This document shows positions 1 to 8,069 of a stretch of 42,204 bases of DNA, in pieces. The stretch comes from DASPHG01 sp035629775 (lineage in GTDB: Bacteria; Actinomycetota; Thermoleophilia; Solirubrobacterales; Thermoleophilaceae). Both the position numbers and the translations under genes were made by a program. Within the stretch, counting starts at the first letter, position 1, and each line of letters starts with the position of its first letter. The DNA lies in contig DASPHG010000048.1 in assembly GCA_035629775.1 (NCBI GenBank), positions 1-42,204 on the forward strand, written 5' to 3'. The notes beneath the pieces were generated by a model, which was given only the letters and a program-made list of their open reading frames with translations, was not told where the DNA came from and did not search any database.

Positions 1-235
1 GCACACCACCGGCCGCTACTGGGCTCCCGGCGCGGTGCTCGACGAGCTCGAGGCCTCTGAGCAGGTCGTGCTGCGCTACGCCCCGGGGCACAACTTCAAC
101 GGCTCGGCGCGCGACATCGCCGGCGTGTGCAACCCGGAGGGCAACGTGATGGGCCTGATGCCGCACCCCGAGCACGCCGTCGACATCCTCACGGGCTCCG
201 TCGACGGGCTGAAGCTGATCGGCGTCGCCGCATGA
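1..235 (+). CDS. purQ: Phosphoribosylformylglycinamidine synthase subunit PurQ, C-terminal fragment
   Basis: The fragment is open from the window edge (first full codon at base 2) and ends in TGA at 233-235. It is the C-terminus of the class I glutamine amidotransferase subunit that supplies ammonia to PurL for FGAM synthesis in IMP biosynthesis. The visible GNVMGLMPHPEHAVD motif carries the His and Glu of the Cys-His-Glu triad, and GHNFNGSARDIAGV is typical of PurQ; the nucleophile Cys lies outside the window. The stop overlaps the purL start (ATGA), so the two are translationally coupled. A GTG at base 35 is internal, not a start. Confidence 0.93.
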   Translation, partial: HTTGRYWAPGAVLDELEASEQVVLRYAPGHNFNGSARDIAGVCNPEGNVMGLMPHPEHAVDILTGSVDGLKLIGVAA

Positions 236-2439
236 CGGTCCTCTCCCGCCACCGCGAGCTGGGGCTGACCGACTCCGAGTACGAGCTGATCGTCGAGAAG
301 CTCGAGCGCGACCCGAACGAGGTCGAGCTCGCCGTGTTCAGCCTGATGTGGTCCGAGCACTGCGGCTACAAGCACTCGCGGCGGCTGCTCCAGACGCTGC
401 CGGCGGAGGGCCCGCACGTGCTGATGGGACCGGGTGAGAACGCCGGCGTGGTCGACGTCGGCGACGGGCTGGCGGTGGCCTTCAAGGTCGAGTCGCACAA
501 CCATCCGAGCGCGGTCGAGCCGTTCCAGGGAGCCGCAACAGGCGTGGGCGGCATCCTGCGCGACATCTTCGCCGTTGGCGCGCGCCCCATCGCGATCCTC
601 GACTCGCTGCGATTCGGCGAGCTCGACTCGGCCCGGTCGCGTTACCTGCTCGACCACGCCGTCGCCGGCATCGGGCACTACGGGAACTCGATCGGCGTCG
701 CCACCGTGGGCGGCGAGATCTACTTCGAGGGGCCGTACGAGCAGAACTGCCTCGTGAACGCCATGTGCCTGGGGCTCGCGCCGAAGGACAAGATGATCCG
801 CAGCGCGGCGGCGGGGGTGGGCAACGTGATCGTCCTGTTCGGTGCGCTCACCGGCCGGGACGGCATCGGCGGCGCGTCCGTCCTGGCCAGCGCCGAGCTG
901 GGCGAGGACGAGGACAAGCGCCCGAGCGTCCAGATCGGCGACCCGTTCGAGGAGAAGAAGCTGCTCGAGGCGTCGCTCGAGCTGCTGGACGCCGGCCTGC
1001 TCGCCTCGCTCCAGGACCTCGGCGCCGCCGGCCTGACCTCGAGCTCCTCCGAGATGGCCTCGAAGGGCGAAGTCGGGATCGAGATCGATGTCGACAGCGT
1101 GCCGCTCCGCGAGGCCGACATGGAGCCGTTCGAGGTCATGATCTCGGAGTCGCAGGAGCGGATGCTGTGCGTGGTCGAGCCGGCCAAGCTCGACGCGGTG
1201 CTGGCCGTCTGCGAGAAGTGGGAGGTGCGCGCGACCGCGATCGGGACCGTCACCGACGACCGCCGGCTGCGCGTCCTCTCGGGCGGCGAGGTGGTGGGCG
1301 ACATGCCGGTCGAGGCGCTCGTCGACGACTGCCCGGTCTACGACCTCGAGCCCGTCGCGCCGGCCGAGCCCGTCTACCCGGCGCCGCGCGCCGTGCTCGA
1401 CGGCGGCGAGTCGCCCGCCGACACGCTGCTCGCGCTGCTGGGCTCGCCGAACATCGCCTCGAAGCGGTGGGCGTTCGAGCAGTACGACTGGCTGGTCGGG
1501 TCCCGCACCACGCGCCGGCCCGAGGAGGCCGACGCCGCGGTTCTGATGCTCGAGCCCGACGGCGGTACCGGCGCGATCGCCGTCTCGATCGACGGGAACG
1601 GCCGCCGGGTGGCGTGCGACCCCTACGCCGGCGCGGTCGAGGCGGTGCTCGAATGCGCGCGGAACCTCGCGTGCGTCGGCGCGGAGCCCCTCGGGCTCAC
1701 GAACTGCCTGAACTTCGGCAACCCCGAGAAGCCGCACATCGCCTGGCAGCTCACACGCGCGGTCGAGGGGCTACGCGATGCCTGCCTCGCCGTCCGCGCG
1801 CCGGTCGTGGGCGGCAACGTGTCGCTGTACAACGAGGGCGGCGGCGGCCCGATCTACCCGACCCCGGTTGTTGGGATGGTGGGCAAGCTCGCCGATCCGG
1901 CGACCGTCCCGTGGAGCGCGTTCCGTGCGGAGGGACACGTGATCGCGCTCGTCGGCCCATTCACCCCGTCGCTCGCCGGCTCCGAGCTCGAGAAGCTCCA
2001 AGGCCGCCTGTCGAGTGAGCTGCCGCAGTTCGACCTGGCCGCCCAGGCCGCGGCGATCGACGCCATCCGCGCGGCAGTTCGCTCGGGCGCCGTCGCCACC
2101 GCCCACGACGTCTCCGAGGGGGGCCTGGCGTGCGCGCTGGCCGAGTGCGCGATCTGGAGTGGCATCGGGGCGACGGTCGAGCTCGAGCTGAGCGGGGGCC
2201 TCGAGGGCGCACCCGTGGACCACGTGCTGTTCGGCGAAGGGCCGGGCGGCGTGCTCCTCGCGGCGCCGCGGGAGGAGCTCGAGAAGCTCGAAGAATCCCT
2301 GCGTCCGCACGGTTTTCTGATCGTCGGCGAGACGGGGGGAGACCGGCTCGCCATCACGGCTGGCGTTGCTACGCTCTCCGTGCCGGTGTTGGCTGCGCAC
2401 GACGCCCACGAGCGGTCACTGCCGAGCCGGTTCGAATGA
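232..2439 (+). CDS. purL: Phosphoribosylformylglycinamidine synthase subunit PurL (FGAM synthase)
   Basis: 735 aa, the size of the 'small' PurL that works in a PurSQL complex. It uses ATP and ammonia from PurQ to turn FGAR into FGAM, the fourth step of IMP synthesis. The start is the ATG overlapping the purQ stop; the frame is open upstream, but the longer version would lie inside purQ. Recognisable motifs are LMWSEHCGYKHSRR near the N-terminus, GPGENAGVVDVGDGLAVAFK, the metal/nucleotide region ESHNHPSAVEPFQGAATG, and a second-half repeat with APVVGGNVSLYNE and ATAHDVSEGGLA. It ends TGA in an ATGA overlap with purF, so purQ, purL and purF form a tightly coupled unit. PurS is not in the window and may lie upstream of purQ. 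Confidence 0.97.
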   Translation: MTVLSRHRELGLTDSEYELIVEKLERDPNEVELAVFSLMWSEHCGYKHSRRLLQTLPAEGPHVLMGPGENAGVVDVGDGLAVAFKVESHNHPSAVEPFQGAATGVGGILRDIFAVGARPIAILDSLRFGELDSARSRYLLDHAVAGIGHYGNSIGVATVGGEIYFEGPYEQNCLVNAMCLGLAPKDKMIRSAAAGVGNVIVLFGALTGRDGIGGASVLASAELGEDEDKRPSVQIGDPFEEKKLLEASLELLDAGLLASLQDLGAAGLTSSSSEMASKGEVGIEIDVDSVPLREADMEPFEVMISESQERMLCVVEPAKLDAVLAVCEKWEVRATAIGTVTDDRRLRVLSGGEVVGDMPVEALVDDCPVYDLEPVAPAEPVYPAPRAVLDGGESPADTLLALLGSPNIASKRWAFEQYDWLVGSRTTRRPEEADAAVLMLEPDGGTGAIAVSIDGNGRRVACDPYAGAVEAVLECARNLACVGAEPLGLTNCLNFGNPEKPHIAWQLTRAVEGLRDACLAVRAPVVGGNVSLYNEGGGGPIYPTPVVGMVGKLADPATVPWSAFRAEGHVIALVGPFTPSLAGSELEKLQGRLSSELPQFDLAAQAAAIDAIRAAVRSGAVATAHDVSEGGLACALAECAIWSGIGATVELELSGGLEGAPVDHVLFGEGPGGVLLAAPREELEKLEESLRPHGFLIVGETGGDRLAITAGVATLSVPVLAAHDAHERSLPSRFE

Positions 2440-3872
2440 CTCACTCTGAGCCCATTCCCGAGCGCGATGGACCTCGCGATGAGTGCGGCGTCTTCGGGGT
2501 GTACGCCCCGGATTCGGACGTCGCCCGCTTGGCCTACTTCGCGCTCTACGCGCTCCAGCATCGCGGCCAGGAATCGGCGGGCATAGCCACCTGCGAGAAC
2601 GGCCACATCATGACCCTGCGCGAGCTGGGCCTCGTGTCGCAGGTCTTCGACGAGGCGAAGCTGCAGGCGCTCACCGGGTCGATGGCGGTCGGCCACGTCC
2701 GCTACTCCACGACCGGCTCGTCCGCGTGGGAGAACGCTCAGCCGGTGTATCGCTCGGATCGCCGCGAGGTGGCCCTCGCCCACAACGGCAACCTGATCAA
2801 CGCGCTCGAGCTGCATGAGGAGCTGTCCGGGCGCGGGGTCGACTTCCGCTCGACCTCCGACTCGGAGCTGATCGCCGCGATGCTCTCGACGCACGAGGCG
2901 GACACGCTCGAGGACGCGCTCGAGGACGTGATGCCGCGGCTCGAGGGCGCCTTCTCGACGGTCGTGATGACGAACGACTCGGTCGTCGCCTTCCGCGACG
3001 GCGCCGGGCTGCGCCCGCTGGCCCTCGGCCAGGTGGGAGACCGCTACTGCGTGGCGTCGGAGAGCTGCGCATTCGACATCATCGGCGCGAAGTTCCTGCG
3101 CGACGTCCAGCCGGGCGAGATGGTCTCGCTGTCCGAGCGCGGGATCGAGACCAGGCAGGTCATCACCGGCCAGCGGCGCTCGTTCTGCGTCTTCGAGCAC
3201 ATCTACTTCGCCCGGCCCGACTCGATGCTCGAGGGCAACCGCACGCAGGTCTCGCGGCGCAAGATGGGCGAGATCCTCTGGCGCGAGGCGCCGGTCGACG
3301 CCGACGTCGTGATCGCGGTGCCCGACTCGGGCAACCCCGCCGCGGCCGGATACGCGAAGGCGTCCGGCATCACGCGCGACGACGGGCTGATCAAGAACCG
3401 CTACGTGGCGCGGACGTTCATCCAGCCCGGCCAGGAGCTTCGCAAGCACGGCCTCCGGATGAAGTTCAACCCGCTGCCCGAGGTCGTGCGCGGAAAGCGT
3501 CTCGTCGTGGTGGACGACTCGATCGTGCGCGGCAACACGACGCGCCAGATCGTGAAGATGCTGCGCGACGCGGGCGCGACCGAGGTGCACATGCGGATCT
3601 CGGCGCCGCCGATCCGCTACCCCTGCCACTACGGCGTGGACATGTCCACGTCGGAGGAGATGGTCGCCCACGGCCGCACGGTCGAGGAGATCGCGAAGGA
3701 GCTCGGCTGCGACTCGCTCGCCTACCTGTCGCTCCAGGGCGTCTACGAGGCGATCCGCTCGACGCGCGAGACCCACTGCGACGCCTGCTTCACGGGCGAG
3801 TACCCGCTGGAGCGCACGGACGCCGCCAACGGCAAGTTCGCGCTCGAGGCGAAGGTGCCCATCCGGGCCTAG
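2436..3872 (+). CDS. purF: Amidophosphoribosyltransferase (glutamine PRPP amidotransferase), Fe-S and propeptide type
   Basis: 478 aa; catalyses PRPP + glutamine to phosphoribosylamine, the committed step of purine synthesis. The N-terminus is a 16-residue acidic leader followed by C17-GVFG, so C17 is the expected Ntn nucleophile after propeptide removal, as in Bacillus subtilis PurF. The glutaminase domain shows ALQHRGQESAGI and GHVRYSTTGSS. The PRPP loop is VVVDDSIVRGNTTR. Four cysteines, C251 (CVFEHIYFARPD), C397 (YPCHYG), C448 and C451 (HCDACFTGEYP), match the B. subtilis 4Fe-4S ligand positions, so an oxygen-sensitive cluster is likely. The ATG overlaps the purL stop. It is followed after two bases by an unrelated surface-protein gene. 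Confidence 0.96.
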   Translation: MTHSEPIPERDGPRDECGVFGVYAPDSDVARLAYFALYALQHRGQESAGIATCENGHIMTLRELGLVSQVFDEAKLQALTGSMAVGHVRYSTTGSSAWENAQPVYRSDRREVALAHNGNLINALELHEELSGRGVDFRSTSDSELIAAMLSTHEADTLEDALEDVMPRLEGAFSTVVMTNDSVVAFRDGAGLRPLALGQVGDRYCVASESCAFDIIGAKFLRDVQPGEMVSLSERGIETRQVITGQRRSFCVFEHIYFARPDSMLEGNRTQVSRRKMGEILWREAPVDADVVIAVPDSGNPAAAGYAKASGITRDDGLIKNRYVARTFIQPGQELRKHGLRMKFNPLPEVVRGKRLVVVDDSIVRGNTTRQIVKMLRDAGATEVHMRISAPPIRYPCHYGVDMSTSEEMVAHGRTVEEIAKELGCDSLAYLSLQGVYEAIRSTRETHCDACFTGEYPLERTDAANGKFALEAKVPIRA

Positions 3873-3874
3873 GG

Positions 3875-4690
3875 ATGGCCCCTCGTCTGACCTTCGCGAA
3901 CGTCGCCGCGCTGCTAGCACTGGTCGTCGCGCTCGGAGGCGTAACGATCGCCTCGATCCCGGGCCCGGACGGCAAGGTGAGTGCCTGTTTCAAGAAGCGT
4001 TCGGGGGCCCTGCGCGTGATCGATCCCGACCGCACCAAGGGCCGGAAGAAGCTGCGCAAGTGCGTTCGGGGCGAGAAGCCCGTGTCGTGGAGCCAGCGTG
4101 GGCCGGAGGGGCCGCCCGGCCCGCAGGGTGCGACCGGGCCAGCCGGACGCGACGGAGCGGGAGGCGGCGACAACTTCCAAGGGGCGACGGCAGGAGGGGA
4201 CCTCATCGGCACCTATCCGAACCCGACTCTGCGCGACGGCGCCGTGACCGGCGCGGACGTCGACGAGTCGACGCTCGGGCGCGTGCCCCTGGCAACGGAC
4301 GCGGCCACCCTCGGTGGCATCGCCCCAACCGGGTTCCTCGATTCGAGCCGCGTTCTCTACGGGGAGGCCGAGGGCAACCTGAACTCGTCGCAGGTGGTGC
4401 TGGCGTGGCCGGAGGCGGGCATCCGAATCTTGAACGACAGGGACAGCGACCAGTCGAGCGAGGTCCGGCTCAATGTGCTGGACGAGCCGAACTGGATCAT
4501 CCGGCGCGGCCATGACGGCGGCAGCCACGTGGCCATCGACGGGCCGGGCTCATCCACGCAGTTCGGCGGGCCCGCGGCCCGCGCGCTCAACCACTTCGTC
4601 GTCTTCCGCGTCAGCGGGGGATTCGCCATGATCGTCGACTGCTTCGACGTCAACGGCGACATCCGCTGCATCGCGACGACGTCGTCCTAG
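3875..4690 (+). CDS. Collagen-like surface protein with N-terminal signal/anchor
   Basis: 271 aa of unknown function. An N-terminal hydrophobic segment (about residues 9-28, FANVAALLALVVALGG) is a signal peptide or anchor. Next come a Cys-containing basic stretch (C35 to C64), a short collagen-like Gly-X-Y run (GPEGPPGPQGATGPAGRDG, about residues 78-96), then GGDLIGTYPNPTLRDGAV, a motif common in trimeric tail-fibre-like and exosporium-like proteins, and an ATLGG motif. The C-terminal about 130 residues are probably a globular head with a Cys pair near the end (DCFDVNGDIRC). The ATG lies 2 nt after the purF stop, so it may be read from the pur transcript although no purine role is evident. 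It resembles the protein at 41530-42195 in N-terminus and collagen run. Function is not known. Confidence 0.85.
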   Translation: MAPRLTFANVAALLALVVALGGVTIASIPGPDGKVSACFKKRSGALRVIDPDRTKGRKKLRKCVRGEKPVSWSQRGPEGPPGPQGATGPAGRDGAGGGDNFQGATAGGDLIGTYPNPTLRDGAVTGADVDESTLGRVPLATDAATLGGIAPTGFLDSSRVLYGEAEGNLNSSQVVLAWPEAGIRILNDRDSDQSSEVRLNVLDEPNWIIRRGHDGGSHVAIDGPGSSTQFGGPAARALNHFVVFRVSGGFAMIVDCFDVNGDIRCIATTSS

Positions 4691-4704
4691 GCGCGCGACT
4701 GCAA

Positions 4705-4710
4705 TACCCT
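4705..4710 (+). promoter_or_regulatory. Candidate -10 element for a leaderless transcript of the VOC gene
   Basis: TACCCT fits TANNNT and ends 7 nt before the ATG at 4718. That spacing places the transcription start at or next to the start codon. Confidence 0.45.
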
Positions 4711-4717
4711 CGGGCTC

Positions 4718-5656
4718 ATGAAGCTCGAGGGCATCCACCACATCACGTGCATCACCGGCGACGCGCCGCGCAACGTGGACTTCTACGCCCGCGTCATGGG
4801 CCTGCGCATGGTCAAGAAGACCGTCAACCAGGACCAGCCCACGATCTACCACCTCTTCTACGGCGACGAGGAGGGCGCGCCCGGGCATGACCTGACCTTC
4901 TTCGAGTACCCCGGGGCCGCGCCCGGCAAGGCGGGCGCCGGCATGGTCCATCGGCTGATCCACCGCGTGGGCTCCGCCGACACGCTCGACTATTGGGCCG
5001 ACCGGCTCGGGGGCGAGAGCGTGGACACACAGCGCGAGGACGGCTCGCTGGTATTCGCCGACCCGGAGGGGCTCGAGCACGAGCTGGGCGTCTTCGAGGT
5101 GCCGGACCCGCCGCTGATCGCGCACCACTCGGAGGTGCCCGACGAGCACGCGCTCCAGGGGTTCGAGGCCGTGCGCGCGTATCACGCCGACCCCGAGGCC
5201 AGCCGCGGCCTCCTCGAGGAGGGGCTCGCCTTCGAGCAGCGCTCGGACGCCGAGTGGGAGGCGCGTGGGCAGCAGCGCGGCGGCCGGATCCTCTACGACC
5301 GGACGGAGGCGCGCGGCGAGGCCGGCGGCGGCACCGTCCACCACGTGGCGTGGTCCATGGGGATGGACGAGAAGGAGGAGTGGCGCGAGCGAGCGATCGC
5401 CGCGGGCGCGCACGCCACGCCGATCATCGATCGCTTCTGGTTCCGCTCGATCTACTTCCGCGAGCCGAGCGGCGTGTTGTTCGAGCTGGCCACGAGGGGT
5501 CCCGGCTTCACGGCAGACGAGCCGCTCGACACGCTCGGCGAGGCGCTCACGCTGCCGCCCGACTACGAGCACATGCGCGAGCAGCTCGAGGGCATCCTGA
5601 CGCCGCTGCCCGACCCCACGCAGTGGCGCCCCGCGAAGACCTCGGACGTTACGTAA
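4718..5656 (+). CDS. VOC-superfamily ring-cleaving-dioxygenase-like protein (MhqO/MhqE type)
   Basis: 312 aa, two vicinal-oxygen-chelate modules. The first begins GIHHIT and continues with VDFYARVMGLRMVKKTVNQD; the second contains GGTVHHVAWSM and YFREPSGVLFELATRG. Predicted metal ligands are H8, the His of VHHVA and the Glu of LFELAT, the usual 2-His-1-Glu set. Proteins of this length and pattern are annotated as ring-cleaving dioxygenases acting on hydroquinone- or catechol-like substrates, but the substrate cannot be read from sequence. A -10-like TACCCT ends 7 nt before the ATG and no good ribosome site is visible, so it probably has its own leaderless promoter even though it sits inside the purine cluster. 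Fosfomycin-resistance or glyoxalase roles are less likely given the two-module length. Confidence 0.86.
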   Translation: MKLEGIHHITCITGDAPRNVDFYARVMGLRMVKKTVNQDQPTIYHLFYGDEEGAPGHDLTFFEYPGAAPGKAGAGMVHRLIHRVGSADTLDYWADRLGGESVDTQREDGSLVFADPEGLEHELGVFEVPDPPLIAHHSEVPDEHALQGFEAVRAYHADPEASRGLLEEGLAFEQRSDAEWEARGQQRGGRILYDRTEARGEAGGGTVHHVAWSMGMDEKEEWRERAIAAGAHATPIIDRFWFRSIYFREPSGVLFELATRGPGFTADEPLDTLGEALTLPPDYEHMREQLEGILTPLPDPTQWRPAKTSDVT

Positions 5657-5697
5657 CAACCCGTTCACGGGCGCCCGGATCCCGCTGCCCGCGCCGC

Positions 5698-5703
5698 TAC
5701 TGT
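5698..5703 (+). promoter_or_regulatory. Candidate -10 element for leaderless recQ-purN-purH transcript
   Basis: TACTGT fits TANNNT and ends 6 nt before the GTG start of recQ at 5710. The spacing fits a transcript beginning at the start codon. It supports that start over longer in-frame versions that run back into the VOC gene. Confidence 0.5.
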
Positions 5704-5709
5704 GGCCGC

Positions 5710-7458
5710 GTGGACCTCGACCGCGCGCTGAACGACCTCTTCGGCTTCCCTGCCTTTCGGCGGGGGCAGCGCGAGGCGTGCGAGGCCGCGCTCGCGGGGC
5801 GCGACGCGCTCGTCGTGATGCCCACCGGCTCGGGCAAGTCGCTCTGCTACCAGCTGCCCGCGTTGGTCGGCGACGACCTCGCGATCGTGGTTTCCCCGCT
5901 CGTGGCGCTCATGCAGGATCAGGTCGACGCGCTCCGTGCGCGCGGGCGCGAGGACGTCGCGCTCGTGAACTCGCAGCAGGACGCGGCGACCAACCGTGCG
6001 GCGGTCGACGCTGCGGTCGGCGGGTCGCTCCGCCTTCTGTACGTCGCGCCGGAGCGGTTCTCCTCTCCCGGGTTCGTCGACAGGATCAAGGCGGCCCGCG
6101 TCGGCCTCTTCGTGGTGGACGAGGCGCACTGCGTCTCCCAGTGGGGGCACGACTTCCGCCCTGACTACTTTCGGCTCGCCGACGCGGCGCGCTATCTCGG
6201 GGCGTGCTCGCTCATGGCGTCCACGGCCACGGCCACGCCGCAGGTGGCTGCCGATGTGGTGCGCCGGCTCGGCCTGCGCGAGCCGGTACGCGTCACCACC
6301 GGGTTCGACCGGCCCAACCTCACCTTCGGCGTGGTGCGGCCGGCGCCCCACCAGAAGCGCCCGCTCCTGGTCGAGGCCCTGCGCGACGCGGACGCGCGCC
6401 CGGCGATCGTCTATGCCGGCACGCGCGCGGGTGCGGAGGAGATCGCCGGGGCGGTGGCGCGCTCGCTGGGTATCACGACCGCCGCGTACCACGCGGGACT
6501 CCCGCGCGAGCAGCGCGCAGGGGTGCAGCGCGCGTTCCTCGCCGACGAGGTCGAGGTGATCGTCGCAACCAACGCGTTCGGGATGGGCGTGGACAAGCCG
6601 AACGTGCGGACGGTGGTGCACGCGAGCGTGCCGGGATCCCTCGAGGCGTACTACCAGGAGGCGGGCCGCGGGGGTCGCGACGGCCGGCCGGCGCAGGCTC
6701 TCCTGCTCGCGGAGAACCGCGACAAAGCGCTCCACGTCCACTTCATCAAGCGCGACGAGCTGACCGCGGCGATGCCGGGCCGGGTGGCCGGCGCACTGCG
6801 CGACTTCGCCCGCGAGGACGGCCGCTACGAGCTCGACGGTTGGCGGCTCGAGGCCGCGACGGGATTGAGCGACGAGCAGCTGCGGGCGGTCGTCGGGCAT
6901 CTCGCGCGCGCGGGCGCGATCGAGCCGCTGCCCGCCGCGCCCGACCGCGTGGTCGGGCGCATCGCCGCGCCGTTCGACGGCCGCGCCGCCGGCGCGTGCC
7001 AGGCGTCGATGGGCGACGCGGCGCGCGCTCGCTGGCGCCAATACCGGGACATCTGGGCCTACGTCGAGGACGGCGGATGTCGCCGCAGCCGGATCCTCCG
7101 CCACTTCGGCGACCCTGCCCCGCCCGTCGCGGACGGCGCGTGCTGCGACGTGTGCGACTCGGGAGTGCTGCCCACGATGCCCGCGCCCGACCCGGTGTCC
7201 GTCGCGTCGCTCGACGAGGCGATCCTGTCGGTCGCGCAGACCGCGAGTCCGCGGGTCGGCCGCACCACTTGCGCGGCGATCCTGCACGGCGCGCGGACGC
7301 AGAAGATCGCGAAGAACGCCTACGACTCGCTGCCGGCGTACGGCGCGTCGTCGGAGCTGCGGCGCGTGCAGATCCTCGAGCGGATCGACGAGCTGATCGA
7401 CGACGGGAAGCTCGCCACATCACGCGGGCCGTACCCGGTGCTCTCGGTCGCCTCGTGA
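5710..7458 (+). CDS. recQ: ATP-dependent DNA helicase RecQ
   Basis: 582 aa, 3'-5' superfamily 2 DNA helicase acting in recombination repair and fork processing. Walker A is TGSGK at 39-43, the DEAH box is D137-EAH followed by CVSQWGHDFRPDY, the aromatic-rich loop typical of RecQ. Motif VI reads QEAGRGGRDGRP. A zinc-binding region (GGCRRSRILRHFGD and CCDVCDSG) is followed by an RQC-type winged-helix segment (ARTQKIAKNAYDSLPAYG). No HRDC domain is visible. The GTG start is preceded by TACTGT at leaderless spacing; the upstream frame is open but would run through the VOC gene. The stop overlaps the purN GTG start (GTGA), placing a repair helicase within the purine operon. Confidence 0.93.
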   Translation: MDLDRALNDLFGFPAFRRGQREACEAALAGRDALVVMPTGSGKSLCYQLPALVGDDLAIVVSPLVALMQDQVDALRARGREDVALVNSQQDAATNRAAVDAAVGGSLRLLYVAPERFSSPGFVDRIKAARVGLFVVDEAHCVSQWGHDFRPDYFRLADAARYLGACSLMASTATATPQVAADVVRRLGLREPVRVTTGFDRPNLTFGVVRPAPHQKRPLLVEALRDADARPAIVYAGTRAGAEEIAGAVARSLGITTAAYHAGLPREQRAGVQRAFLADEVEVIVATNAFGMGVDKPNVRTVVHASVPGSLEAYYQEAGRGGRDGRPAQALLLAENRDKALHVHFIKRDELTAAMPGRVAGALRDFAREDGRYELDGWRLEAATGLSDEQLRAVVGHLARAGAIEPLPAAPDRVVGRIAAPFDGRAAGACQASMGDAARARWRQYRDIWAYVEDGGCRRSRILRHFGDPAPPVADGACCDVCDSGVLPTMPAPDPVSVASLDEAILSVAQTASPRVGRTTCAAILHGARTQKIAKNAYDSLPAYGASSELRRVQILERIDELIDDGKLATSRGPYPVLSVAS

Positions 7459-8069
7459 GCTTCGCGGTCGCGGTCCTCGTCTCCGGGACCGGCTCGAACC
7501 TGCAGGCGTTGATCGACACGGCCCACGGCCGCGACGGCATCGAGATCGTCGGCGTGGTGTCGAACAAAGCCGAGGTGCCGGCGCTCCAGCGCGCGGCCGA
7601 CGCCGGGATCGAGACGGCGGTGTTCGGTGTCGCGGACCATCCGGACCGCGCCGCGCGTGACGACGCGATCGCGGACTGGCTCGAGGCGCGCGGGGTCGAG
7701 CTGGTCGTCCTCGCCGGCTTCATGGAGATCCTCAGCGCCGGGCTGATCGAGCGCTACCGGGGTCGGATCGTGAACGTCCACCCGTCGCTGTTGCCCGCCT
7801 TCCCGGGGCTCCGCTCGATCGAGCAGGCACTCGACTACGGCGTCCGCGTCACCGGCGTGACCGTCCACTTCGTGGAGGAGGGCGTCGACTCGGGGCCGAT
7901 CATCATGCAAGAGGCGTTCGCGCTTCCGTACCATCGCGATATCGAGGCTGTCGAGACACGCATCCACCAGATCGAGCACGAGCTCCTGCCGCGCGCCGTC
8001 AGGCTGATCGCCGCCGGCGGAGTCGAGGTGGACGGGCGCCAGGTGCGGGTGAGCGATGGCGAGGACTGA
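7455..8069 (+). CDS. purN: Phosphoribosylglycinamide formyltransferase
   Basis: 204 aa; transfers a formyl group from 10-formyl-THF to GAR, the third step of IMP synthesis. The N-terminal GSGTGSNLQAL-like phosphate loop (VSGTGSNLQALID) is present. The catalytic Asn-His pair is in VNVHPSLLPAFPG and the catalytic Asp in EEGVDSGPIIMQE, all conserved. Length is typical. The GTG start overlaps the recQ stop in GTGA. The end overlaps purH by 14 nt in a different frame, so purN and purH are coupled. Confidence 0.95.
   Translation: MSFAVAVLVSGTGSNLQALIDTAHGRDGIEIVGVVSNKAEVPALQRAADAGIETAVFGVADHPDRAARDDAIADWLEARGVELVVLAGFMEILSAGLIERYRGRIVNVHPSLLPAFPGLRSIEQALDYGVRVTGVTVHFVEEGVDSGPIIMQEAFALPYHRDIEAVETRIHQIEHELLPRAVRLIAAGGVEVDGRQVRVSDGED

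Noticed and set aside
127..231. An upstream extension of purL.
   Set aside because: It would lie wholly inside purQ in another frame; the conserved PurL N-terminus begins at the ATG at 232 overlapping the purQ stop.
1854..3920. A 688-aa minus-strand frame opposite purL and purF (also a 553-aa one at 76-1737).
   Set aside because: These are shadow frames of purL and purF with no family features.
5648..5671. GTTACGTAAC palindrome and CCCG-TTCA-CGGG hairpin after the VOC gene, with a GTTCAC core resembling a PHO half-site.
   Set aside because: Only one GTTCAC unit occurs without an 11-bp partner, and the hairpin is four pairs; no support for PhoP control or termination.
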